The notes under the pieces are model-generated. The model was given only the letters and a program-made list of their open reading frames with translations, was not told the DNA's origin and searched no databases. This document shows, one piece after another, positions 52,746 through 62,506 of a stretch of DNA of 64,000 bases (positions within the stretch are counted from its first letter, which is position 1; each line of letters opens with the position of its first letter). Position numbers and translations under genes: made by a program. Location of the stretch: the NCBI GenBank assembly GCA_025594325.1, contig JANHCV010000015.1, positions 372,001-436,000 on the forward strand, read 5' to 3'. This DNA is from Blastocladiella emersonii ATCC 22665 (Eukaryota; Blastocladiomycota; Blastocladiomycetes; Blastocladiales; Blastocladiaceae).

Positions 52746-52760
52746 CCACGTGGTGGCGCG
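52746..52760 (-). repeat. CGCGCCACCACGTGG element upstream of the J-protein gene
   Basis: A 15 bp inverted copy of the 3' half of the element found after the 33-38 kb family, here about 190 bp upstream of the J-protein ATG. It may be a shared factor site around the CACGTG core. Confidence 0.35.
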
Positions 52761-52903
52761 CCACGACTTAATGCTCGACTGCCGATCTTTCTCGGGATCG
52801 CATGCAGGTACGACACGTCACATTTTTACAAGGTTTTCATTTAGAGAGATCGAACGAAAGAACCGTTTATAAACCATGAAGGATCCGGCGCAGTCGCTCA
52901 AGC

Positions 52904-53300
52904 TCAACGACTATGCTGAACCTTGACGTTGACGTTGACCTTGGGCTTGGTCATGCTGTTACGCCGAACTTTGACCTTTTGAACAACGATTGAAGTCGCA
53001 CCCGGGCGATCCCCGGTCTTGGCCACCTTGCCGTGCCGCCGCTCGTAGTGTACGGCCTCTTGAACGTAGGGTTTGCGCAGCAGCTTCTCCGCTACGCAAA
53101 TCGTAGAGTGTTAGTGCAAGCAGTGTTTGGATGTCAGATGTAGCCTGCCGTCGTCGAGACAAGCGTCCAAAGCAAGTGCGACATACAAATCGTCGCGTCG
53201 ATGGAACGCGTTGCGCTTCATGCGTTTGATGGGCTGACCCTTCCCCTTCCTGCCCGAGTTGCTTTTTGCGGGAGTCGCAGGTCGCTTGCCGTGTTCCAAA
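52904..53300 (-). pseudogene. possible two-exon basic protein remnant
   Basis: A minus-strand segment encodes a Lys/Arg-rich piece (GKRPATPAKSNSGRKGKGQPIKRMKRN) near 53295-53190, then after a possible intron (GTATGT donor, GCGTAG acceptor) a second piece in which one frame reads KLLRKPYVQEAVHYERRHGKVAKTGDRPG and ends KVNVNVKVQHSR. The best-looking frame of the second piece does not match the frame delivered by the best splice, so the gene may be broken or my splice is wrong. No start codon is certain. The basic composition and adjacency to genes C and B suggest another member of the small mitochondrial set, without proof. Confidence 0.25.
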
Positions 53301-53603
53301 TGGTCAGCTCAAGGCTTTCCGCTGACCGAGGGACTCATCGCACCGCGCATCAACCCGGCCCATCGCTCATCTTCCACAGCGCGCACACGTCCCCGTCAAG
53401 AGAAGTCGCGTTCATCTCCGCCCAATGCTGTAACCGTGTCCTCAATCCAAAGCTCGCTGATCGCGTCATCAGTGTTGCACCGCTGAGAACAACAACGATG
53501 AATTGACATGGGCGCCAGCAAGTACTGACCGTGCACCGCGAGAACGAGGTGAAGACGCCAGCGCGATCCACGCTTCACTCGTCCCGCGACCCTGGCCAAG
53601 CAC

Positions 53604-54401
53604 TCAACCACGGCGCTCCGGCCGCTCGCGCGTGGCATCGTCCTTGCGGACGCCGTGCTTGGCATTGCGTTTGGCCTTGATGATGGCCTTGAGCCGATCC
53701 TCGGATGCAGTTTCAAAGCGGAGGTTGTCAAAGTACGCGTCGGCGCGGGACCGCCCAGCGTGAGCGAAAGGCGACTCGTCGGAGTGGTCAGACGCGGCAC
53801 GTTGACGCGCCGGGTGACCGTCCGCGTGTGCCGCTGGCGATCTAGGCATGCCGTTGAGATGGGCTACGCAACGACGAGATCAGTCAGCGGGTGGATAACC
53901 GCCCCATGGCTGCGCAGACGGAGACGCTTGCTGCCCGGCAACCCCGCCGACACGAGCAACCGTACCGGGTTCCTTGAGCGCGTCCAGTAAGAGTCGTACA
54001 ACGAGGTCCTCGTTGGGCTCGGTAGGGCTGGACTGCGCAGTTTCCTCCAGCTTGCTGACTACAACGGATGCGCATCGGGGATGTTCACGAGCGGCTGGAT
54101 TAATACCGCGTGCCACCTTTGCCGAGCATCTCCCAAAGCTGTACGAATAAAGCACGCTTGTACCGTTTGTACCGAAATTCAATCGTGAAATGAGGCTGCT
54201 CACCGCCAAACTCGAAGCAAGCGCGGACGCCTTGGCCCGTTTCCCACCGAGGAAACGGCGGTCCAGATTCTTTTCAAGGGAGGAGGGTGGTTTCTTTGGA
54301 TATGTAGCCTTTGAAACCGTCCGGGTCCCGTGCAGCAGCCGCGCATGGCCGCCGACGGGAGCGCGCAGGTGCGCCACGGCGCGGAGGACGGAGGACAACA
54401 T
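53604..54401 (-). CDS. mitochondrial small protein C (TACO1-like presequence, unknown body)
   Basis: Two-exon model, 54401-53966 and 53863-53604, with a 102 nt intron (GTACGG donor, CTGAC branch-like site, GCGTAG acceptor); 231 residues. The start (MLSSVLRAVAHLRAPVGGHARLLHGTR) is a presequence similar to gene D and TACO1. The second exon ends in a charged helical piece, DAYFDNLRFETASEDRLKAIIKAKRNAKHG. Alternative donors exist in exon 1, so the middle is uncertain. No family is recognised. The TTGATGCAACTCATGAA element lies 23 bp before the ATG. Confidence 0.5.
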
Positions 54402-54423
54402 AACGTGATTCTCTGACTAGCTC

Positions 54424-54442
54424 TTCATGAGTTGCATCAAGT
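54424..54442 (-). promoter_or_regulatory. ACTTGATGCAACTCATGAA element, gene C copy
   Basis: Identical over 19 bp to the gene D copy and 23 bp before the ATG at 54401. Confidence 0.6.
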
Positions 54443-54825
54443 GTCCCAACAAAGACATGCGTACGGGACAGCAGCGGAGGAGAAGCTTGTCGCGGGAGCG
54501 GCGACGCGTCTCAGCTCCAGCGCGAGGCGCTCGTCTCGGTTCACCCGGTGACAGCAGGGCCTGCTGTGGCGCAACGCGGACGCCGACAGCTCCAAGCGGC
54601 AGCTCTGCGGGCATCGGTCACTGTGAAGCAGAGCGAGTCGGACATGATGAGTACCGTAGAGAGACCTCGCTATCGTCGTGCAAAAGTCGGAGAGGATCGC
54701 AGCATGTAGATAGACTACCAGCTCTGACACTTTCCAGTCTCGCGCCAACCGCAGGTCGTCCGACGCCGCTTCGGCCTGTCCGCGCCCTCGCAAGTGAAGC
54801 TCTTTTGCCGACGATACATCCTGCT

Positions 54826-55487
54826 TCATTGAGAAACGCGTATATTGCCAGGCGTAACGAAAATCGTCGCCACACCCTGCAAGCGAGAGCGACACCCGCG
54901 CGTGATGGCGAGGGAGATGAAGTCTACCCGCCGTGATTCTTGGCTAAACAATGACGCAAACCGATGCAATGAGTGGTGGCTCACTTCTACACGTCTGGTA
55001 CGCGACAAGCACGTACCGTCATGGTACATCTGCATCAAGCGGGCAACGTCCTTGTCGCCTAGCTTTCTGACGCTACTGCAACTACCCGGCTCGGACCGCT
55101 CCCAGAAATCTTCCAGTCGCGACTTGGTAGCAGGCTCGGCTTCCGTAGGAGCCGGGATCTCGCCCGCTACACGCAAGGAATCGCATCGTGGCGCGTGAGT
55201 GGGCGACAGTGTGGTTCTAGCGCTGGTGGCGTGGAGGCGAACGCACACTTGATCTTGGCGCTGATCATCCCAATCAGATCATTCAAGTCGGCGCCAGAGT
55301 CGTCCAACGACTTGACCCGCGGGTCGGCTGGTTGAGAAGGCGCGCGAGACTTCGTGTCGACGACAGACGGGTCGTTCTCTCCAAGGCCGCGTAGCGCGTT
55401 CGACACCGCGGGTCTGGTCGCGTGCAGGTGGCGGGCCGATTTGAGGGCGGGCGCGCGGATGGTGACACGGAGAGTCGAGGACAGCAT
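54826..55487 (-). CDS. mitochondrial small protein D (TACO1-like presequence, unknown body)
   Basis: Two-exon model, 55487-55247 and 55166-54826, with an 80 nt intron; 193 residues. The presequence is MLSSTLRVTIRAPALKSARHLHATRPAVS. The body has SRLEDFWERSEPGS, matching the RIEGFWAKNEPE region of gene B, then VRKLGDKDVARLMQMYHDG. From there (near residue 135) a GTACGTG donor-like site appears, so the last 55 residues may be intron or a different exon. The family is unknown. B and D appear to be diverged paralogues that keep an FW..(N/S)EP core. Confidence 0.5.
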
Positions 55488-55509
55488 AATAGGGCTCTCT
55501 GACAGTCAA

Positions 55510-55528
55510 TTCATGAGTTGCATCAAGT
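55510..55528 (-). promoter_or_regulatory. ACTTGATGCAACTCATGAA element, gene D copy
   Basis: It lies 23 bp before the ATG at 55487. The spacing to ATG (23-28 bp in all four genes) suggests a leader or core-promoter element. Confidence 0.6.
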
Positions 55529-55876
55529 TGTATCGTCCGAAGTGGGGACGTTGCATCGATCGAGGGAGAGGGCGACGCGACCGCGACCTGCCGCGCGACT
55601 GACCCGGCTGAGCTGGCCTCTCAGCGCCAAGTTTGAGTGTGCGAGGAAACGCGCGACCTGAAGCAATCCAGGGATAGAGGCCGGAAACGGTGGCGAGACG
55701 TCGGCGGGTGCACCGACCAGCGCGTCGGCCGCGGCCTCATCGGCCCGGTCGTCGTCGGCCTTGCTCCTCACCGACCTCACCCGCTTCGCACACAACAACC
55801 ATGGACAGCGACATCAAGAACCAACCAAGAACTTTTATGTATTGAGACACTCCCAAACCCATCCGCACCTCCCCGC
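55529..55876. other. intergenic spacer
   Basis: This is the promoter region of gene D and the 3' flank of the formin gene. No gene is seen. Confidence 0.45.
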
Positions 55877-58800
55877 TCACGCCTCGGACGGGCTGCACTC
55901 GCACTCGTTCTTGGCCATCTGGCACGCGACGCACATGGCGAGGACGGACCGCTGCGCGCGGACGACGGCGAACTCGGACCGGTCGCCGCGGAGGTTGACC
56001 ATGGACTCGGTGCGCCGGAGCCGCTTGGCGCCCGTCTGGAGGAGCGCCGCGTCGACGCCGTGCCGGGACAGCGGCGGGTTGATGCGGCCGCGGGACGCGG
56101 GGCCATCGCTGCCGGGCGGCGTGGCGGAGGCAGGGCGGAGGAGCGACTGGCCGACCATCGGCTCATCGGCGCCGTTGCCCTCGACATGACCCGACGCGGA
56201 GCCCGCGGTGCTGTTGCGCCGGCGCAGGCTGGCGGGACCGAGGAGGTTGGGCTCGGACTGCAGGATAGCGGCGGAGGCGCGGCGCGAGAGCGAGGACCCG
56301 CCCGCGAGCTTCTTGAGCGCGGCCTCGCGCTCGCGGTCGCGCTGCTTCTTCTCGGCGTCCTTGCGCGCCGCGTTCTCGCGGACCGCCTCGGCGAAATACG
56401 TGAGGAACAGGTCGAAGATCTTGAACATGTCCTCGGGGAACCGCGCCACGACCGTGGCGAACTTGTCGGTGGTCTCGGGATCCTCCCCGAAATACCGCGC
56501 GACGGCGATCCACTCGGTCCACATCCACTCGCTGGCCTCGCGGGCGGACGCGAGCAGGGACTCGGCGCGGTCGAGGAGCGCCGAGAACCGGTCGCGGAAC
56601 TCGGGCGCGGTCGTGCTCGCCGTCAGGATCTTGTTGTTGCGCGCGCCCGACAGGCGTTTCCCGTACTCGGCGAGCGACGCCTGGATCTCGGGCGTCACCT
56701 TGTTCTTGAGCTGCGCGATCGCCGGGAAGTCGGCGGGGAGGTGCAGGATCTCGGGCATCCCGACCGACAGCATGTCGACCAGGTAGTGCAGCAGCGTCCA
56801 CTTGCCGTCGGCCGACTTCACGTCGCGCAGTTTCGGGAGCGCGTCGAGCTTGAACCCAGCGGCGCCGCGCTTGCCCGCCGCCGCGGCGGCACCGGGCAGG
56901 GACCCCGTCGCGCCGTGGCCGCGGCCGTACTCGTAGTTGGCGAGGTTGCCGAGCGACAGAATCGAGCGGAGCAGCAGCTTGAGCCCGCGGTGGGTGCGGA
57001 GCTGCTCGCACAACCTACCAATCTCGCGGAACTCGCGGTCGAGGTTGCGCAGGTCGGGCTCGGTCGACTCGAGCATGGCCCACGCGTTCATGTAGTACTG
57101 GAGCCCGTCGATCTGGAGCAGCCGCCACATGAACCGCTCGGGGCGGGCGAGCGTGTGGACGCGGTCGGCGGGGACCTTGCGGAGCAGCTTGGTGTCGGTC
57201 TCGTCGGGGACCGCCGTGGCGCCGAGCTGGGCCACCGTCTCCGGGTCCAGCACCCCCGTGTCGAGCCGCATCAGCGCGTCCGGGATGTGGTCGAGCTTGG
57301 ACTCGCCGCGCCCGAATTTCGCCGTCAGCGCAATGTCGACGTTGTTGACGCGCTTCGTCTCGAGGACGTACTTGATCTCGGGCTTGCCGCCCGCACCCGC
57401 CGCACCGCTGCCGACCTTGGCCTTACCGCCCGCCGCGCCGCGCCGCCCGTCGTCCGTGACGCAGAACAGGTCCTCGAACCGCTGCAGGTCGAACGCGAGC
57501 TTCCCTCCCCCACTCGCGCTCGCCCCATCCTCTGCCGCCGCAACCGACTCCGCCGACCCACCACCATTCACGGACGCCTCGGACGCCGACGCGGACCCGC
57601 GCGCGAGAATGATCGGCGTCATATCGTCGTCCTCGTCGTCGCCCGCGTGCCACACGGTCGCGTCGAGCGGGATCTTGGACGTGGCCGGGATCTCGTTCCA
57701 GTGCAGCTTCACGCGGAGGCGCGGTTTCGGCGGGCCTGCGGGCGCGACTGGCGCGGCGGGTGGTGGTGGCGCGAACCCGCCGGCGCCGCGGGCGCCTCCG
57801 AACGGCGGGGGAGGCGGGGGTGGCGGAGGAGGCATCCCGGGCATGCCGGGTGGCGGAGGCGGTGGAGGCGGGGGTGGCGGGCCGCCGCCGAAGCTCATGG
57901 GCGGGGGAGGTGGTGGAGGAGGCGGAGGCGGGCCGCCGCCGAAGGTCATGGGCGGCGGCGGAGGAGGAGGTGGCGGAGGTGGTGCGCCGCCGCTGCCAAA
58001 CACCATCGGCGGGGGCGGCGGAGGCGGCGGGGGTGGTGGTGCGCCGCCGAACGACATGACGGGCGGAGGAGGTGGTGGCGGAGGTGGCGGAGCGCCGCCC
58101 GCGCCGGGGAACTGCATCACGGGTGGCGGAGGAGGCGGAGGTGGTGGAGGCGGGCCGCCCGCGGTATCGGGGAACACCATCGGCGGCGGCGGGGGCGGAG
58201 GAGGTGGTGGTGGTGGAGGACCCGCGGCGACGGGCGACTTGGGCCGCACTGACGAGGTCGGCGCCGCGGCGTTCCTGCTCCGCTCGAGCGTGGCGATGAG
58301 CTTGGCGAGCTCGTCAGCGACGTCGGGCGAGACCGCTTTCTCCTTCTCCTCCTCGCACCGCTGCTGCGTCGCGACGGGCGCAGCCGCCGCAGGTGCCGCG
58401 GCATTGACAACCATCGCCTCGCTCGCGCGGCGCGACGCCTCGATGGCCTCGAGCGCCGAGTTGGTGGACTGGAGCAGCTCAGCGATCTCGGGCGACGTGA
58501 GCGAGGTCTTCCCGACGGCCTCGGTGACGAGTTTCGCGGACGCCGAGGGCGACGGACTCCGGACCCGCGCAGCCGACGACGCGCCGGACCGCGTGGTCGG
58601 CTGGCCGAGGGACTCCTGGAGCGCGACGTCGAGCTCGGCCATGAACGAGAGCGGGTCGTCGAGGGCGGCGCGCGTATCGAGGGCGGGGAGGAGCGGCGCG
58701 CCACTACTCGCGACCGAAGCGCGCGACGCGCGCGATGCGGCAACGGGACTCGCCGGCCGCGACGACGACGACCGGTCGAGCGCGGCCTGCGCGGCAATGT

Positions 58801-61225
58801 GCGTGCGCACCGCGACCTGCTGGATCAGCGTGTCGTCGGCCTCGACCGCGTGCACGAGCGCCGCGACCTCGCTCTCGACGGTATCGGACCGCGAGCGGTC
58901 GGCGGACGACGCAGCCACGCCTCCCCGCGCGGGCGACGAGGCGGTGGACGGCGCGAGACGCTGCACCTGCAGTGGTAGCGGGGGCGAGGACGCGGACGCG
59001 CGGCGCGCCGCGGCCGCAGCAACGCGCGTGGACGTGGTCGGCGAGAGCGGCGGCGGGACCGCGGCGGCCTCCTCGACCACCACGGGCGCGGCAACGGGCG
59101 ACTTGGCGCGTTTCCGCATCTCGTCAAACTTGACGCGCCCCATCTGGCGGAGCTCACGCGAGATCTCGGTGAAGATGACGGACCGCGACAGGTCGGCGAG
59201 GAGCATTTCGGTCGCGCGGTGCATGTCGTTGTTGGCGCGCTGGAGGGCGAACCGGGCAATGACGCGCGTGTACGCCTGAGCCTCGAGGGCGGCGACGAGG
59301 TGCTCGTTCGGGCGGACGTAGTGGAACTCGGACAGCTTCGCGAGCCACCGGGTGTGCGATTTCTCGAGGAGCGTCGCGTACGAGAGGCCGACGGGCGCGG
59401 GGGCGACGGCGAGCGAGGCCGGGGAGATGGGCGACGTCGACGAAGCTGCTGCGCCGAAGGGGGCGGTGGCGAGGACCACGTCCATGCAGAAGGCGTCGGT
59501 GAACTGCATGTGCGGCGACAGTTCCATGTCTTGCCGATGAATCCGGTGGATGCCGGCGTCGATGAAGCCCGTGTTGAAGGTGAAGTGCAGCAGCGTCTGG
59601 TTCTGCATGGCGTCCTGCGACTCGACGCGGTAGAAGACGCGGATACAGACGTCGCTGTTGACGACGACATCCGACTCGAGCCCCGTCAAGTTGAAGACCA
59701 CCTGGTACTCGTCGCTGACCATGTCGGCTCCGTCGGCCGAAAAGTAGACGAGCTTGCCCTGCGCGTACACCTCGAGGCCGGGCGAGATGGTCGGGACGAG
59801 GATCGAGCCGCGGTGGCCCGCCGCGTGGCGCGCACCCCCAGGACCGGGACCCGAGACCACCTTGTTGATGATGGCCGGGTTGACCTGCGGCAGCGCCGTG
59901 ACGACGATGCGGTTGATGACGAGCGGGGCGGTCTGGGCGACGCGGCCGTCGAGGGCGATCACGTCGTGGAAGTACTGGACGTATCGCCTGTGCGTGGGCG
60001 TGACCCAGTTGGCGTCGTTGGGGGAGCGGCGGGCGAGGAACAGCTCGAACCCGTCGGCGGCCGTCTTCATGATCCCGGCGTACTCGAGGAAACACGCAAC
60101 GGCGATCCCCGTGCGCGCCTTGCCGTTGTTGCAGTGGACGACGGCGACGTTGCGCGGGTCCATGGACAGCCACGAGGACAGGGCGCGGGCGACGTTGAAG
60201 AGGGCCTTGATGGAGATGGTGCCGAGGTCGCAGTGGATGACCTGCTGCTGGAAGTGGGCCACGTCGTAGTTGACGTTGTCGCACAGGTTGAAGATGAGGT
60301 ACCGGGCGCGGTACCGCAGGTCGAGGAACTTGGCGAGGTCGGCCAGGTTGTTGCGGTTCGACTGCTTCTCGGACCGCGTCTTCCACGGCAGGCCGCACAC
60401 GACGAGCCGGTTGGTGATGCGCGTCACGTCGAGCTCGGTCATGATGCGCAGAAACTCGTTGTCGTCGAGCGGCGGCATCACGGGCTCGGGCCCTTCGTCG
60501 GCGTCGGGGTCTTCCGCGGCGCTGTCGCCGTCCGAGCCCCCAAATCCGCCAGCCGACTCGAGCTGCTCCTGCCACATGGTGAGCGCGTTGTTGGACGCCA
60601 TCTGCTCCATCTCGGTGCGCCGGCGGAAGATGAGCGAGGCGCGGTGGGTGAGGCGCGACTCGGTGGCGACGCGGGCGCGCGACTCGGCGAGGTAGGCGCC
60701 GTAGTCGTAGAAGAGGTCGCGCTGCAGCTCGCACTGCGGCGGCAGCGACGCGAGGATGGTGGAGTTGGACCCAAACGAGCGCGCGGACCGGATCGAGCCC
60801 GAGTCGGGGAACAGGTCGGGCGACGCGGCACCGCCCGTCGCATCGCGTCCCCATTCCCGGCTACTGCCGAGCGGCGAGTTGCGGCCCGAGGGCAGCGAGG
60901 ACGCGGACCCGAGCGGCGTGGTGGTGCTGGGCGACATGATGGACGACAGCGGGCGCGCGACGGCGGCGAGCGCGGTGCGCGATGCGCGGCGCAGCAGGCC
61001 GTGCGACGGCGAGCTCGGCGGCGAGTCGGTCGACGAGTGGGTGCCGGGCCGAGATCGCAGCGACGCGGAGGCCCCGCTGCCGAGGAGGCCGGGCGGGCCA
61101 TCTTTCGGCGGTAATGGTGGTGGTGGTGCGCCGGACTGCGGCGAGGGCTGAGCATCGCGCGGCGAGTTGACGGGGGTCGTCGATCCGCGGCCGAACAGCG
61201 CGCCGATGCCGGGGAAGCTCGGCAT
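55877..61225 (-). CDS. PTEN-C2 domain formin (FH1-FH2) with intact phosphatase P-loop
   Basis: A single exon of 1782 residues from the ATG at 61225 (ACCATGC context; an ATG at 61315 is a possible earlier start). A Ser/Pro-rich N-terminus is followed at about 245-400 by a PTEN-like phosphatase (NLADLAKFLDLRYRARYLIFNLCD; P-loop HCNNGKARTG with Cys365 and Arg371, the CX5R pair). A PTEN-type C2 domain (about 440-590) ends LLHFTFNTGFI. A long Ala/Ser linker leads to FH1 with eight polyproline tracts (about 1000-1150), then FH2 from KLHWNEIP (about 1170) to about 1610. The C-terminal 150 residues are Ser/Arg-rich. Plant class II formins have this order but with a degraded P-loop. The protein should nucleate and elongate actin filaments; lipid phosphatase activity is plausible, not shown. 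Confidence 0.93.
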   Translation of the reverse strand: MPSFPGIGALFGRGSTTPVNSPRDAQPSPQSGAPPPPLPPKDGPPGLLGSGASASLRSRPGTHSSTDSPPSSPSHGLLRRASRTALAAVARPLSSIMSPSTTTPLGSASSLPSGRNSPLGSSREWGRDATGGAASPDLFPDSGSIRSARSFGSNSTILASLPPQCELQRDLFYDYGAYLAESRARVATESRLTHRASLIFRRRTEMEQMASNNALTMWQEQLESAGGFGGSDGDSAAEDPDADEGPEPVMPPLDDNEFLRIMTELDVTRITNRLVVCGLPWKTRSEKQSNRNNLADLAKFLDLRYRARYLIFNLCDNVNYDVAHFQQQVIHCDLGTISIKALFNVARALSSWLSMDPRNVAVVHCNNGKARTGIAVACFLEYAGIMKTAADGFELFLARRSPNDANWVTPTHRRYVQYFHDVIALDGRVAQTAPLVINRIVVTALPQVNPAIINKVVSGPGPGGARHAAGHRGSILVPTISPGLEVYAQGKLVYFSADGADMVSDEYQVVFNLTGLESDVVVNSDVCIRVFYRVESQDAMQNQTLLHFTFNTGFIDAGIHRIHRQDMELSPHMQFTDAFCMDVVLATAPFGAAASSTSPISPASLAVAPAPVGLSYATLLEKSHTRWLAKLSEFHYVRPNEHLVAALEAQAYTRVIARFALQRANNDMHRATEMLLADLSRSVIFTEISRELRQMGRVKFDEMRKRAKSPVAAPVVVEEAAAVPPPLSPTTSTRVAAAAARRASASSPPLPLQVQRLAPSTASSPARGGVAASSADRSRSDTVESEVAALVHAVEADDTLIQQVAVRTHIAAQAALDRSSSSRPASPVAASRASRASVASSGAPLLPALDTRAALDDPLSFMAELDVALQESLGQPTTRSGASSAARVRSPSPSASAKLVTEAVGKTSLTSPEIAELLQSTNSALEAIEASRRASEAMVVNAAAPAAAAPVATQQRCEEEKEKAVSPDVADELAKLIATLERSRNAAAPTSSVRPKSPVAAGPPPPPPPPPPPPPMVFPDTAGGPPPPPPPPPPPVMQFPGAGGAPPPPPPPPPPVMSFGGAPPPPPPPPPPPMVFGSGGAPPPPPPPPPPPMTFGGGPPPPPPPPPPPMSFGGGPPPPPPPPPPPGMPGMPPPPPPPPPPFGGARGAGGFAPPPPAAPVAPAGPPKPRLRVKLHWNEIPATSKIPLDATVWHAGDDEDDDMTPIILARGSASASEASVNGGGSAESVAAAEDGASASGGGKLAFDLQRFEDLFCVTDDGRRGAAGGKAKVGSGAAGAGGKPEIKYVLETKRVNNVDIALTAKFGRGESKLDHIPDALMRLDTGVLDPETVAQLGATAVPDETDTKLLRKVPADRVHTLARPERFMWRLLQIDGLQYYMNAWAMLESTEPDLRNLDREFREIGRLCEQLRTHRGLKLLLRSILSLGNLANYEYGRGHGATGSLPGAAAAAGKRGAAGFKLDALPKLRDVKSADGKWTLLHYLVDMLSVGMPEILHLPADFPAIAQLKNKVTPEIQASLAEYGKRLSGARNNKILTASTTAPEFRDRFSALLDRAESLLASAREASEWMWTEWIAVARYFGEDPETTDKFATVVARFPEDMFKIFDLFLTYFAEAVRENAARKDAEKKQRDREREAALKKLAGGSSLSRRASAAILQSEPNLLGPASLRRRNSTAGSASGHVEGNGADEPMVGQSLLRPASATPPGSDGPASRGRINPPLSRHGVDAALLQTGAKRLRRTESMVNLRGDRSEFAVVRAQRSVLAMCVACQMAKNECECSPSEA
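57790..58235 (-). repeat. FH1 polyproline tandem repeat (coding)
   Basis: Eight runs of 10-13 prolines separated by spacers of the type MVFGSGGA or MTFGGG. The repeated DNA unit is about 50-60 bp. The opposite strand is an open Gly-rich frame and should not be taken for a gene. Confidence 0.85.
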
Positions 61226-62506
61226 GGTCGCTGTGGAGGTGGAGGTGGTGGAAGCAGAGCAGCCGGGCCTAGAAGTCGGGGTGGAGTGGGTGGCGCAGGA
61301 TGCATGAGCCACCATGCAGAACGCGGCAGCAGCAACGGAACGCACCTCGCGGGGCGGCGTCCGCGGCAGCCGTCGACGGTAACGAGGCGAGCAGCGCCGT
61401 AGCGGGAGCAGTCGACGAGATCTCAGTGCGGGTGGGGCCGGCGCAGAGCGGATCGTGCGGGCGTGGTGCGTGTGGGAGCGGGTGAGACCGCGGCAGAGGT
61501 CACCGAATTCGGTCGGTCGTGGCGGGCAGGGCGGGCGGCACAGCAGCCGGCGGGGGGTCGATGCGTTGCAGGTAGTCGTGGGTGCGCAGCGCGGCGGGTT
61601 TCAGATGATACGCGCGCGATCGGCAGCGTGCGGTTCCATGGGGAGGAGAGGGAGCGGGAGCAGAGCGGAGCAGAGAGCGGAGCGTCGGCCGTGGAAGCGG
61701 CGCGGTGACGTCGCAGCAGCCGACGCGTGGCTCCAGAGTCGAAACCCGTCACCTGACCGCGGTTTCAAGCCGTTTTGGCCGCTGTCTCCCCCTTGCTGCA
61801 GCGAGCGCCACACGCACGCAGCGCTGCCGCCACCGCCGCTGCTGAACGCCCTCGCTCTCCCCCCCTGCTTCGCCACCCTCGCTCGCTCGCCCCGCCGTGC
61901 GACTAGACCAGCCCGAATTTTCGGTATGCCGCGTCTCGCGCTGCCGCCCATGCATCTGCTTCCATGCCCTCCTCCTTGCCCTATCGGATCGGTCCCGCGG
62001 TCGGCGGTCGGCGGTGGCCGCGCCAGCGCCACGCCGTGACATGACATCGCACGCGCGGCCATGGGAACTCTGCGTCGCCCCAGGGGCTGCCCTGCCCCGG
62101 TGCGAGACACCGTGTCTACGCCCCCGCAACACTCGGACGCCCGCCGCACCTTGTCTGTGCCCGCCCAGGCCGCCCGTTGACCTGGGTGGGACCCCGCCCC
62201 TCGGATCTCCGTCGGCTCTTGGCGCTCTGGTCCGCCTTTGGTTGGGCCTGCGTGTTGATGAAGTAGCGCCCTCCTCCTCGTCGCCCCCTCGCTCTCCTTC
62301 CTACCCTCACAACCGCGCAGTGATACCCCCGCCGTGGCCGACCCGCGACGACCAGGTCCGCACACCCACGTCGCGCCGATCCCGCTCCATCGCCATCGCT
62401 CGCTCGCCCGCCCGAGTCCCCCACGCTGACCAACCCGACCCGACCCGTCTAGGCCCCATCCCCTTTGACGACGTGATTGCCTGAGTGATCGACTACCACC
62501 TCCGTC
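61226..62506. other. 1.3 kb divergent promoter region
   Basis: This region lies between the formin start (61225, minus) and the fatty acid 2-hydroxylase start (62507, plus). It is crossed by open frames of random-looking composition on both strands. No RNA gene or repeat is identified. Confidence 0.5.

Noticed and set aside
57129-59279. A plus-strand frame with long glycine runs opposite FH1.
   Set aside because: The Gly runs are the reverse complement of proline codons; no other coding evidence.
59219-61114. A long plus-strand frame (631 residues) opposite the formin's PTEN part.
   Set aside because: Shadow of the real gene; Arg/Gly/Val-rich and without family similarity.
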